Assembly: GCA_030427805.1 (NCBI GenBank) | Contig: JAUICP010000003.1 | Span: forward strand, 62,001 to 126,000 | Origin: Bdellovibrionia bacterium | GTDB lineage: Bacteria; Bdellovibrionota; Bdellovibrionia; Bdellovibrionales; JAGQZY01 | Reading direction: 5' to 3' | DNA length: 64,000 bases | Shown: positions 15,854 to 25,124 of the stretch, piece by piece | Position numbering within the stretch: position 1 is the first letter of the stretch | Layout: every line of letters starts with the position of its first letter | Program-made: the position numbers and the translations under genes | The notes under the pieces: model-generated | Told to the model about the DNA's origin: nothing | Databases searched by the model: none | The model's input: the letters and a program-made list of their open reading frames with translations, nothing else

Positions 15854-16177
15854 AATATCCCCTCTGAATAAATTTGTCCCCAGAACTATCCTAATAGAAA
15901 CCTGACAAATGCGAATCAGCCAGCCGGACCCAGGCCCGGGAAATGCTTAAAATTTGGGCCTAAGTCCCTCTATAACAAGACGTGTTGATAGCTTTATTTA
16001 GTGTTTACTGTAATTTATTAACTCAGGATGACTCTGCTTATTAGGCCTAAAGCCGCCACTGTAGCCTCTTTCCAGGAACGAAATTTCTTATCTCCAAAAC
16101 TCCTCTTTGCTGTTCAAATTTACTTGAACTCACCCGTTTTTAGTGGGATATCTTTCAAGAATCATAAGGAGGTTCCA

Positions 16178-16774
16178 ATGAAGTCACTTAGCCTTTCCCT
16201 ACTCGTATTACTTCTCTCTTTTCAATCCAATGCCTTTGCTTCTGGCCAAAAAATGCCTTTAAAAACTGTGGATCAGGTTGAATTGGACGCCTACCTCGGA
16301 TTGTGGAAGGAGATTTACCGAATTCCAAATTTCTTCCAGGACGAAAAAGATGGTGACCTCGATCCTTGCTTCAACACCACTGCTGAATACGCTCTTAAAG
16401 AAAACGGTAAAATATCTGTGACCAATACCTGCGATCGAAAGAACCGCGAGACGGGTGAAATCATTCGCGACTCTGGACTTGGAGAGGCAAAGATTGCTAA
16501 CACCACTACCAATGCCGAACTCAAGGTGACTTTTATTCCAATCCCATGGATTAAGTGGTTATTCACTGGAGACTATAACGTGATCGGTCTTGGTCCGAAG
16601 AATGATGAAGGCCTTTATTCGTGGGCCATGGTGGGTTCAAAAGATCGTAACTACGCTTGGATCCTCGTTCGCGAAAACAATTTACCAGAAGCAAAGATCA
16701 AAGAGCTTCTCGACCGTTTCGAGGACTTGGGTTTTGATTCAAGCCGACTCATTCCCATTCAAAACGACCTATAG
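16178..16774 (+). CDS. Blc-type bacterial lipocalin
   Basis: Encodes 198 residues from ATG 16178, which has AAGGAGG upstream and begins a signal peptide (MKSLSLSLLVLLLSFQSNAF). The lipocalin start motif is YLGLWKEIYRIPNFFQ (G-x-W). The later strands NVIGLGP, YSWAMVGSKDRNYAWILVRE and the C-terminal LLDRFEDLGFDSSRLI match the Blc family signature. Blc proteins bind lysophospholipids or fatty acids. Unlike E. coli Blc there is no lipobox cysteine after the signal peptide, so it should be a soluble periplasmic protein. A single-gene unit with its own terminator. Confidence 0.93.
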   Translation: MKSLSLSLLVLLLSFQSNAFASGQKMPLKTVDQVELDAYLGLWKEIYRIPNFFQDEKDGDLDPCFNTTAEYALKENGKISVTNTCDRKNRETGEIIRDSGLGEAKIANTTTNAELKVTFIPIPWIKWLFTGDYNVIGLGPKNDEGLYSWAMVGSKDRNYAWILVRENNLPEAKIKELLDRFEDLGFDSSRLIPIQNDL

Positions 16775-16813
16775 GGTCCAAGCTTTCTTTGCTCGCCAAG
16801 CGGTACTAACAAG

Positions 16814-16848
16814 AGAAACTTCTTTCGGTGAAAGAAGTTTCTTTTTTT
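16814..16848 (+). terminator. Strong intrinsic terminator after the lipocalin gene
   Basis: A perfect 13-bp stem, AGAAACTTCTTTC with GAAAGAAGTTTCT, closes a GGT loop and runs into seven T (16842-16848). Confidence 0.9.
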
Positions 16849-16909
16849 AAACTCCGGAAAACTCCTAAATCCATGAAATCTGGCACTGAAAACGCAATGT
16901 ACTAGGTTA

Positions 16910-19900
16910 ATGGAATCTAAGTTCTTTAAGGGCTTGCTCCTTTGTATTGGGCTCCTGATTTTTCCAAATTGGGCCCAGTGTTTAGAGACTTGCCAGCTTT
17001 ATTATAACGAAAATCCGGCCACCCTCGATGGTCATGCGGACCGGTTCTTCCAGGGGCTTTTTCGAGCTGGTAGAAGCCTGGTTACCTTGGGTAATGACAA
17101 TGACGTGGATTTTCTCAGCCGGGACCTCTCGCCAGAAGAACTTCAATCACTTACCGCGAAAAACTATCAACTGAACCCAAAAGACAAGCTCACCTTTACC
17201 GCTCTTGGCTTGATCGTCTTACAAGAAAGTTATGATTTTGCCCTGAGGAAACATCAAGATCAGTTCCAAATCTATTTTACCTTTGAAGAGAATGGACGAA
17301 AATTTCACTCTTTCTCGGCTGAGACGGCAGACGCCCTTCCTTCTTGTGAGGAAATCAAATCTCAAGTCGATAGTTATCGAAGCTTAAGACCCTATGTTTT
17401 ACGGGCTCTCGACGAACGAAAGAAAGAGGATGGACTTCTCGGACCCGAAATTATTCTATGGGAGTCCCTTGAATCACAAAAAATGGGATTGGGAATTCCC
17501 AGTTCCAGTGTCGACCGAGCTCTGGAGAGCTATGGTGATCTAATGACTTCACTTAAGGATCTTGTAGAGACCCTTGGACAAAAAAATGACCTCCGCGACC
17601 TTACAAGCGAAGAACTCCTTGAAACTCTCAATCGACTGCGGACTCAAATTCTGAGGCATGGTCTCACAAACTATGGCCGGGGAAGAGCTTCGATTGCCAA
17701 CTACTTCAATGGTGAAGCGGCCAATTGTGTGGCTAATTCAGCCATTATCTTTTCACTTTACCTGGACCTTAATTTAATTCTTCCCGAATCTATGGAATTC
17801 GGAGTCGAAGTCTTTACCAATCATGTCCAGCCGGTATTAGTCGATCGAACTGGAGAACGGGTTATTAATTTACTCACAAATGAAATCACCCAGGGCCTGC
17901 AATCAACTGTTATTTCACGCAGTGGTTATGAAAAGCTTTTATTATTGCACGCCCGCAGCTTTTTAAGTTCCTACGATGAAATCGATGTCAATTTACTTAC
18001 GGCTAGCGATTACATTCTTGGTTTTGAATCTCGTAGCACGGAATTTAACTCTGTCGACCTTGAAAACCTCGCAGAGCGCTCCGTTGAGGATCCACTCTAT
18101 CAAGCTCTTCTCAACACCAGAATCGATGTCTTTGCTTGGAATTTTGTAGGGGCTTCTGAAAGTGCTCCAGGGGAAACTCCCTTTTCGACAAACAACTTGG
18201 GCCTCCTCGATGCAGAATACCGAACAACCGAAGACGGTGGCCAAGGAACTTCTCAACAAGAAGGTACCAATAGCCCCATTCACTTTGGACTCAATGAAGA
18301 TATTTTGAATCGAGTGACAGACGTGATGCTGGCAGAAGAACTTCACGATTACAGATTACTACTTGCAGGTGAAACTCCACTCAACTCATACGACAACTAT
18401 ACAACCTTTAACTTAATTCGAAGGCTCACTGGAACACCCCCTTCCCAAAATGCCGCTAACTTTTTGCTGCACCCCCTCGAATTTATGAATCAAGATGAAG
18501 CTGAAACCTACGATCACTCCTTTGATTCCCGGTTTCAATTTACCCCCATGAAACTGGAAGTTCCTGGTGCGAATGGAAACACTATAACTGTATACGCAAT
18601 CACTATCGGCGAAGAAGAGGCTCACCTTTTCCGAAATCGACCAATTATCGAACAGTACGAAAATCTTATCGCCCGTTCTGACTCTCAGTTTTCAAAACTC
18701 AAAGAAGCCAGTCTTCGAGTTAAACAGGCTCTTGAAACCTCTGACTCAATTTATGAACTCGTCTTCTCTGATTCAGAGTTCAATCTCTTTCTCGATGACT
18801 TTGCCGAATGGTTCAACAGCTGGAAAGAAAATCAAGAATCCATTCGCGATGAAAACCATTGGCTCAACGCCTACGTTGGTGGCTCTAACATGGAATTTTT
18901 TGCGCAAAGAGGGTTCCCGCTCATAAGTTTACGCAACCAACTGATTGCCAGTTACAACCAATTCTTTGACAAGGCTTATCCCAAACTTAAACAGAGCATT
19001 AGTTCCATCGATCAACTGGATGAGGAACGACTGCATCGCTTTGTAAAACGATTTAGACTTGTTGGTGAATTTGTCGAGCAAATGAATCAACTCTACCTCC
19101 ACTACCAACAAACGAATCCAAACTCTGAACGGGAACTTTCTTTGAAACTTTCTCTTCAGACCGCTCTCTACGAGTACTTCTTGCGCAACAAAAGGTTCTT
19201 TTTTACGACTGAACTTTCTGAGAGTGAGAAATCTCGATTCGCTCCTTTTGGCCTCACTGAGGTATGGGGAGATCCAACCAACTTACTATCAAGTAGTGAT
19301 ATGGAGTTTCTAGGTCCGGAGATTAACCTCCCGCAGGTTGATTTTGGAGATTATTGCCAAAGACACTCCGGTCCTACGTGGGTCGGAAGCATTGTAATTA
19401 ATTGTCCTCGGGTTGAAGTCCCAACCCAGGCCCAGGACTTTATCGATGTTCGAAGACAACCGGTCTTACTTAAACCGCAAACCATGGCTGCGATTATCAG
19501 TTTAGCATCTTGGGATGAAATATTAGAAACACCTAATCTATTAATGCTCTTCTATTCTATTCGAGAGTCCGTCCTCCCCTACCTTTACGATGACCACTTT
19601 GGATTTTGGGGAGACAGTGAGCTCCACCTCTATTCAGACGGCACTGAGAGAGTTGCTTATCTCTACATCAACCTTATAGAAATATTGAGCAATAACTTAA
19701 GCTACGCTCGGCAGGACGAACTTCACACGGCAATGAATCTCGAATCTCCTCAAGTTGATTTGAATACGACGATCGAAACGATTATCCAACAAGTGGTCCT
19801 CTCCCATGGGGGCGCATGGTCTCAAGGGCAAAGCTTTAGTGCCGAGGAGCTTGAAGATTTACAGCAGGATAGTCAATTTAATCAAATGACCTATGAGAGA

Positions 19901-20503
19901 ATGATCGAAGAAAAATCCCATGATCTCCCACCGTGGATTCGTGCGAATCCCTCCTTTGAACCCGCCTACCGATTTATTAGAGAGATTCTTTTCGAGTCGA
20001 ATATAGCTCCATCCTTTCCCATCGAAACCCTGGATTACATAGATCACGAGCGGAATTTCTACGCCGTTCTCGATCCCGATTGGCGAGGTAAAATGCAAGT
20101 TCAAGGTTTCGAAAGTGGATTGGATCGCATTACTGGAATGTTAAGGAACACAAGTGTCGACCAGCGCCCCCTCCTTGAGATCTCAACTCAATCGGAGTTC
20201 GCAAGTACCTATCGGCGTGGAACCTTTTGGGACCAAGGACAACTGTTTGTTCTGAACCGGTTTTTCTATTTAAACAATACACAATACCAAAGCTATTCAA
20301 TGGTAATGAGCCAGCCCTTAGGAGTCGACACGCCAGAGGAGGTTCTACAGGCTCTTAAAAACGGACAACTATTTAGCATTGTTCTTCCAAGCACAAGCTT
20401 AATGACAAGAGACTATTTCAATAGCCGCTACCTTTTAGAGTCATCTCACCTCGGCCCCACTGATCGAGACTCGATCCTCCACCACGAATCCAATATTTGG
20501 TAA
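16910..20503 (+). CDS. Large secreted protein with a transglutaminase-like Cys-His-Asp triad
   Basis: Encodes 1197 residues with a signal peptide (about 1-24, GLLLCIGLLIFPNWAQC). Around 250-320 a cysteine-protease or transglutaminase-like core is suggested: C273 in GEAANCVANSAIIFSLYLD, H305 in TNHVQPVLVD and D312. This Cys-then-His-then-Asp order and the long helix after the cysteine fit that fold, but the assignment is mine by eye. The remaining 850 residues are mostly helical and acidic with no recognised domain. No membrane helix besides the signal peptide. The ribosome binding site is weak (AGG close to the ATG). It sits between a terminator and a convergent mltA, so it is expressed alone. 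Its size suggests an envelope or secreted factor of a lineage-specific type. Confidence 0.8.
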   Translation: MESKFFKGLLLCIGLLIFPNWAQCLETCQLYYNENPATLDGHADRFFQGLFRAGRSLVTLGNDNDVDFLSRDLSPEELQSLTAKNYQLNPKDKLTFTALGLIVLQESYDFALRKHQDQFQIYFTFEENGRKFHSFSAETADALPSCEEIKSQVDSYRSLRPYVLRALDERKKEDGLLGPEIILWESLESQKMGLGIPSSSVDRALESYGDLMTSLKDLVETLGQKNDLRDLTSEELLETLNRLRTQILRHGLTNYGRGRASIANYFNGEAANCVANSAIIFSLYLDLNLILPESMEFGVEVFTNHVQPVLVDRTGERVINLLTNEITQGLQSTVISRSGYEKLLLLHARSFLSSYDEIDVNLLTASDYILGFESRSTEFNSVDLENLAERSVEDPLYQALLNTRIDVFAWNFVGASESAPGETPFSTNNLGLLDAEYRTTEDGGQGTSQQEGTNSPIHFGLNEDILNRVTDVMLAEELHDYRLLLAGETPLNSYDNYTTFNLIRRLTGTPPSQNAANFLLHPLEFMNQDEAETYDHSFDSRFQFTPMKLEVPGANGNTITVYAITIGEEEAHLFRNRPIIEQYENLIARSDSQFSKLKEASLRVKQALETSDSIYELVFSDSEFNLFLDDFAEWFNSWKENQESIRDENHWLNAYVGGSNMEFFAQRGFPLISLRNQLIASYNQFFDKAYPKLKQSISSIDQLDEERLHRFVKRFRLVGEFVEQMNQLYLHYQQTNPNSERELSLKLSLQTALYEYFLRNKRFFFTTELSESEKSRFAPFGLTEVWGDPTNLLSSSDMEFLGPEINLPQVDFGDYCQRHSGPTWVGSIVINCPRVEVPTQAQDFIDVRRQPVLLKPQTMAAIISLASWDEILETPNLLMLFYSIRESVLPYLYDDHFGFWGDSELHLYSDGTERVAYLYINLIEILSNNLSYARQDELHTAMNLESPQVDLNTTIETIIQQVVLSHGGAWSQGQSFSAEELEDLQQDSQFNQMTYERMIEEKSHDLPPWIRANPSFEPAYRFIREILFESNIAPSFPIETLDYIDHERNFYAVLDPDWRGKMQVQGFESGLDRITGMLRNTSVDQRPLLEISTQSEFASTYRRGTFWDQGQLFVLNRFFYLNNTQYQSYSMVMSQPLGVDTPEEVLQALKNGQLFSIVLPSTSLMTRDYFNSRYLLESSHLGPTDRDSILHHESNIW

Positions 20504-20512
20504 AAACTTCCT

Positions 20513-20570
20513 TCGGGTACCAAGTACCTTTTGGTAGCGCAGGACCGTACGGAAAGGTACCAAGTACCTA
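20513..20570. repeat. 40-bp spaced direct repeat between convergent genes
   Basis: GGTACCAAGTACCT occurs at 20516 and again at 20556, each able to fold as GGTAC-CAA-GTACC. The second copy ends inside the stop codon of the minus-strand mltA gene. There are only two copies, so it may be a young or decaying version of the arrays seen in the first 11.4 kb. Confidence 0.6.
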
Positions 20571-21836
20571 GGGTGTCTGCGCTGTGGTGCGGAGGAGAGA
20601 TTTGGGGAAGAAGTAGTAGAGCTTTGCATCGCGCTTCATGACGCCGGCTGATCGCCGGGCCATTTCTCCAAGTCCCAAGTAAAGGTCGAGACGGCCTGGG
20701 CCTCGAATGGCTCCTCCCGTGTCTTGATCGACAACAATTCGGTGCGAAGGATTCCAAGCGATGGGCTCTTCACTTTCGGTGGTGAACTCTGGCATTTCGT
20801 GAACCAGATAGGCCAGGGCCCCTTTTGGAAAAAAGCTTCGATCCGTGGCCACGGTTCTTCCTGGAACTGTTGGCGAGCCAAAGCTCGTTATTGATCGATC
20901 CTCTAACTCCGTAAAAAAAACATAACTTGGGTTTTCATTGAGAAGCTCATCCACAGCTTCAGGAGGAAGACTGCGCAGATGGGTCTCAATGGCCTGCATA
21001 CTCATCTTCTCGCGAGGTATGACATCGAAAAGAAATTTTCCGATGGGCACATAGGGGTGCCCATTTTGTGAAGAGTAACCAACGCGAAAAAGTTTTCCGT
21101 CCTCAAGCTGAACCACCCCTGAGCCTTGAATCTGCAGAAAAAAGGAATCGATGGGATCGACGTAGACCATCTCAAGGCCCATCCCTTTTAACTTCTCATC
21201 AACATCAATTTCTTTGCGATCGTAGTAAGGAACAACCAACGGCCGGCCATTGTCCATTTTGGTGAGACGACCTCGTAAAACAGATTGTGCCGACTTCTGC
21301 TCAGTGAGCAGTACACCCTCGGGCTTTAGCTTGGGGTAAATTTCAAGAAAACCCTGATAGTCAATTGTAATAAGGTCTTCGGGTGCTTTGTAAAGGGGCC
21401 TTGAGAACTTCTCTGTTTTCTTGCGTCGCCCCTGAATCATGGGTTCAAAATAGGCCGTCATAAAAATCTCTGACCAATCTTTAGTGCCATAGACTTCTAA
21501 AACATCGAAACTCGTTTGTATCCGCGAAAAAATTAACTGCTTGGCCTGCTCTTCATCCGAAGGTAGGTCCTTTAAAAGATTTTCCAACTCGTCGGCGTAC
21601 TGAGCTTGGGTAATTTAATAGGGACCAAATCGCATGAATTCTTCAGGTCGTATTCGCAGGTGACTAATGTTTTCTGATAGAACTTGGTGAAGACTCTTAA
21701 AATCGAGATCATCCCTAAATTTTAGTTCTTCATCCGAAAGGCGCAAAGCACGCACAGGGTCCTTGAGGGGACTTCTCGCACAAGAGATCAACAACAAACT
21801 ACTAAGAATTAAAAAATATAAAACGCTCTTCATCAT
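20568..21836 (-). pseudogene. mltA: mltA-like lytic transglycosylase interrupted by an in-frame stop
   Basis: The minus-strand frame from ATG 21836 to the stop at 20568 spans 423 codons, but codon 74 is TAA (21615-21617). The first part is a lipoprotein N-terminus (LLLISCARSP). Directly after the TAA the same frame continues for over 300 residues as the MltA domain (SAQSVLRGRLTK, PIDSFFLQIQGSG, RVGYSSQNGHPYVPIG) and the 3D barrel (IVVDQDTGGAIRGPGRLDLYLG). No frameshift is needed; one base change would restore it. MltA cleaves the peptidoglycan glycan strand. As read, a full enzyme needs stop-codon readthrough, or restart near TTG 21587, which loses the lipoprotein signal. Sequencing error is the simple alternative. 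The gene overlaps the stop of the SDR gene by four bases (ATGA). Confidence 0.85.
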
Positions 21837-22696
21837 AGGCTACGTGCTGGCTTACCACTCTTTATCTTTAACACCATCATCTTATCAAGAAAACGATCTG
21901 GCGCCCACTTTTTCATTACCGAAACAAAGCGACTCGAGGGCCCTACTAAATATCTCGTCTTCGGACGCTCACTGGTCATAGCGTGAACAATTTTTTCGAC
22001 GACCTTTTCTACAGGAACCGCTGATTTTTCAGTTTCAACGATAGCTTTTTCAAAACTCTCCATCATTGGGCCATAGACGCCAAGGGCTTCTTCACTGGCA
22101 CCTTCCAAAAATTCTTCTTTGCGACCGAGAGACTTTTGCCAAATCGGAGTTTGAATAGGCCCCGGCTCAACAATAGATACTTTAACATTGTACTGCATGA
22201 GTTCCCTGCGTAAAGCATCGCTTATGGCTTCGACGGCAAACTTTGAACCACAATAGGGGCCGAGAAAAGGTGTGGCAAGAAGGCCACTGATAGAACTTAT
22301 ATTGACCACTCGCCCCTCGGCTTTTCGAATCTGTGGCAAAAAGGCCTGGGTCGTAGCAATTAATCCAAAAACATTAACTTCAAACTGTTCACGAAATCTC
22401 TGCATAGGCAAAGTCTCAATGGGACCACCGATGGCAACACCAGCATTATTAATCAGTCCCCAGAGAGGCTCCCCCGATAATTGATTTTGAATTTCGCGAA
22501 CCGCAGAACTAATAGAGGCCGGGTCAGCGACATCAATGCGAATGGGAACAAGATTTGGATTTTTAAAATCCTGAATCTTTCTTTCGTCTTCAGTTTTGCG
22601 TACACCCGCAAAGACCTTAAGAGTTTTACTTAATTCAATGGCACTCGCTAATCCGATTCCGGTCGATGCCCCTGTTATCAAAACCGCTTTTTTCAT
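21833..22696 (-). CDS. Classical short-chain dehydrogenase/reductase
   Basis: Encodes 287 residues. The Rossmann motif TGASTGIG near the N-terminus, NNAG in strand 4, and the catalytic Ser and Tyr-x-x-x-Lys (ISSISG and YCGSKFA) are intact. The PGPIQTPIW segment follows as usual. Length and the C-terminal extension resemble the retinol/17-beta-hydroxysteroid dehydrogenase-like subgroup, but the substrate cannot be deduced. It is the first gene of a two-gene unit with mltA, whose ATG overlaps its TGA. Confidence 0.9.
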   Translation of the reverse strand: MKKAVLITGASTGIGLASAIELSKTLKVFAGVRKTEDERKIQDFKNPNLVPIRIDVADPASISSAVREIQNQLSGEPLWGLINNAGVAIGGPIETLPMQRFREQFEVNVFGLIATTQAFLPQIRKAEGRVVNISSISGLLATPFLGPYCGSKFAVEAISDALRRELMQYNVKVSIVEPGPIQTPIWQKSLGRKEEFLEGASEEALGVYGPMMESFEKAIVETEKSAVPVEKVVEKIVHAMTSERPKTRYLVGPSSRFVSVMKKWAPDRFLDKMMVLKIKSGKPARSL

Positions 22697-22971
22697 TATT
22701 CAACTCAATTACTAGTGCAAGATTAGCCGCCACCGGGCCCTCGGTCTAGAGGCATCGCAGTCGGATTTCTTGATTTTTGGGGGTCCCATAAGGAAATTTT
22801 TTAGGTCTGGATTGGCCAATGGTCTCAGTCACTTACGGACTTTCCCCCGACTTTATGCCGCTCTGACTCATTTTTTTTTAACCATCCCCGGCCTTTGTTG
22901 AGTCTTGTTCTCCGAAGGGCGATGAAGCCCGCTAAAAAAACAAACAGCTTTTTGAGCTAGGAGGGCACAAA

Positions 22972-23406
22972 ATGATAAGAGAAATTTTTGTAAAAACCGG
23001 ATTATCTAAAAGAGAAGCAGAAGTCGCTGAGTTAGTTGCTACGGGACTTTCAAACAAAGAAGTGGCGAGTCGCCTCTTTGTTACTGAAAAGACCATCAAG
23101 TTTCACCTGACTAACATCTACAAAAAAATGAATCTGACTTCGAGAACACAACTGATCGTATGGAGCCTTCCTCACATGGGCTTTGTAGACGCTGCCCAAC
23201 CAGCTCCCACTAGAGATCAACAAGTCCTACAGCGCAATGGAGCCCTTTACGGCCAACAATCTGGCTTCCTCAACCAAAACCAATATCAAGGTGGAAATGA
23301 GCAAGCTGGAGGCGGCAACACCTCAGGTGGAGACGCTGAAAACCAAGATCAAATAAATGCGATACCCGCAGGAATAAATCCAATCAATAAAGCTAATGCG
23401 TCATAA
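22972..23406 (+). CDS. LuxR/GerE-type HTH protein without receiver domain
   Basis: Encodes 144 residues with GGAGGG upstream of ATG. Residues about 10-66 form a LuxR-type HTH (LSKREAEVAELVATGLSNKE, then VTEKTIKFHLTNIYKKM). There is no receiver or sensor domain in front. The C-terminal 70 residues are rich in Q, N and G, without predicted structure. It is likely a small DNA-binding regulator in the manner of stand-alone GerE-like proteins; its targets are unknown. The gene has its own terminator. The 275-base gap before it shows no clear promoter box that I would defend. Confidence 0.88.
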   Translation: MIREIFVKTGLSKREAEVAELVATGLSNKEVASRLFVTEKTIKFHLTNIYKKMNLTSRTQLIVWSLPHMGFVDAAQPAPTRDQQVLQRNGALYGQQSGFLNQNQYQGGNEQAGGGNTSGGDAENQDQINAIPAGINPINKANAS

Positions 23407-23415
23407 CCCGATTTT

Positions 23416-23442
23416 AGCCCTGCTCCCGAGCAGGGCTTTTTT
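23416..23442 (+). terminator. Intrinsic terminator after the LuxR-type gene
   Basis: AGCCCTGCTC (23416-23425) and GAGCAGGGCT (23428-23437) form a perfect stem, followed by six T. Confidence 0.92.
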
Positions 23443-23531
23443 CGTATTTTGCACCTAATGGACCAGAGCTTAGATAAAGGTCCATATACTATTCATCCTC
23501 CCGGACCGATAAATCTTTGGGAGGATTTTTC

Positions 23532-25124
23532 ATGGCATCCGGTAAACAATCAGTATTTTACGTTTCCCATAATGGTGAAGAACAAGGTCCATTCGACATT
23601 CAAACGATCGTCGATCGCATCGAAGCGAATCAACTTTTCGATCTCGATTACATGTTTGTAGAAGAAAAAGAAGATTGGGTTGCCATTGGCGAATATCTCG
23701 TCGCAGAAGGCATTAACTTTAAACCGGCCGATGTCACCAACAACAACCTCCTCGAAAGCGTTCCTCAGGCCTATGGCGATACGACTCCCGAAGAAAGCCA
23801 GCAACAAAGTCATGAAAATGGAATCGATACAAACGCCGTCATGGAGACCGAAGAAGAAATCAAAGCTAAGGAAGAAGCCAACCTCCCCGACCCTTCTTCG
23901 ATGCCAACGGACGAAAGCGAAGAGTTAAACCATCGACAAAAAATTAATTTGGCAGATATAGCTCCTCCAAGTGATGACCAACTCGAACAGGGAAAAGTCG
24001 TTTTAACGCAAATCGAAGAGCAGCAAACTCAGGCAAGTGTCGAAACTCCTGATATCAACGAACAATATGAGCAAGAGTTCAATGATGAAGACACCCATCC
24101 GAGTATCCAATTCGAAGAGTCGGCGCGCAGAGCGGCACCTCCAGAAGCCCCAGCCCCTATCGCCAAAGAAGAAGAAATTGATGATGCCAGTGAAGTCGTT
24201 GCAGAGACAACGCAAGTTGGTTCCATCGAAGCTGATAGTGACGTGAGTGAATCGACTCAGCCAGAAATCAATTTAGCGGCTCTAGAAAAGCAGGAACAAA
24301 AAGACCTCGCCGAGCAAGTCACAGCCGTAGGAATTCCTGTCGAACCCGTTCAACAAGAAAATCAGGCCGAGCCCGAAGAAGAAGTCGCGGTCCATGCACA
24401 AGAAAACAAATTAGAGGCGACCGAAACTGCCTCAGAAAATGCGAATTCGAATTCTGAAGAGCCTGAAGAATCAACTGAGTCTAATGAGTCTATAGCTGTT
24501 GCGAGCACTGATAACGAAATGCTCAGCCAAGAAGTCGATATCAAAGATGGCGAAGCTTCGGTAGAAATCGATTCCAATTTTGCAGGTAAACTCGAATTAA
24601 GTCTTTCAGGAAATGACCAAGTCGATCTCAGCGACTCCAAGCAGGTCGATGTAGCTTCGGGTCGGGCCTCAAAAATCGTTTTATTCGGACCGAGCGAAAT
24701 CGAAGCTGGAAAACCTATTACCCTAAACTTCCTTGCCCACGACGACTACGGCAATATCGATATTCAATTTGAAGGTCAGATCAAACTCGATTCAAAAGAT
24801 TTCTTTGAAATTCCTGGGGCCCTTGCCCTCAAAAGCGGTGTTGGGTCCATGAGCTTTACCATTAACGAAGCAGGGATAAAACATATTAAAATCCTCGCCG
24901 TCGATCACGACCTCGAGTTGCCAGAAGCCTTTGATTTAGAAGTGTTCCCGGGCCCGGCTCATCAACTCGTTATCGATACTCCCGAAGAACTTTCGGCCGG
25001 AGAGACCTTAAAAGTCAAAATCCGCGCCGTTGACCAATTCGGAAATCCGACTAAGAATTTCAGTGGAAAAGTAACTCTAAACATCAAGGGCTCTCTTGAG
25101 CCCGTCCTGCAAAAACAAGCTTAG
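23532..25124 (+). CDS. GYF_2 domain protein with acidic linker and Ig-like repeats
   Basis: Encodes 530 residues from ATG 23532, chosen because GGGAGG lies just before it. Residues about 6-55 are a GYF_2-like domain (VFYVSHNGEEQGPFDIQTIV with a later DWVAIGEYL). Residues about 60-350 are highly acidic, E/Q/S-rich and probably disordered. Two Ig-like or invasin-like repeats end the protein: SKIVLFGPSEIEAGKPITLN with AHDDYGNI, and HQLVIDTPEELSAGETLKVK with AVDQFGNPTKNF. Such repeats are usually extracellular, but no signal peptide or membrane helix is visible, so the location is a puzzle. Its stop overlaps the stop of the convergent acylase gene. Confidence 0.8.
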   Translation: MASGKQSVFYVSHNGEEQGPFDIQTIVDRIEANQLFDLDYMFVEEKEDWVAIGEYLVAEGINFKPADVTNNNLLESVPQAYGDTTPEESQQQSHENGIDTNAVMETEEEIKAKEEANLPDPSSMPTDESEELNHRQKINLADIAPPSDDQLEQGKVVLTQIEEQQTQASVETPDINEQYEQEFNDEDTHPSIQFEESARRAAPPEAPAPIAKEEEIDDASEVVAETTQVGSIEADSDVSESTQPEINLAALEKQEQKDLAEQVTAVGIPVEPVQQENQAEPEEEVAVHAQENKLEATETASENANSNSEEPEESTESNESIAVASTDNEMLSQEVDIKDGEASVEIDSNFAGKLELSLSGNDQVDLSDSKQVDVASGRASKIVLFGPSEIEAGKPITLNFLAHDDYGNIDIQFEGQIKLDSKDFFEIPGALALKSGVGSMSFTINEAGIKHIKILAVDHDLELPEAFDLEVFPGPAHQLVIDTPEELSAGETLKVKIRAVDQFGNPTKNFSGKVTLNIKGSLEPVLQKQA

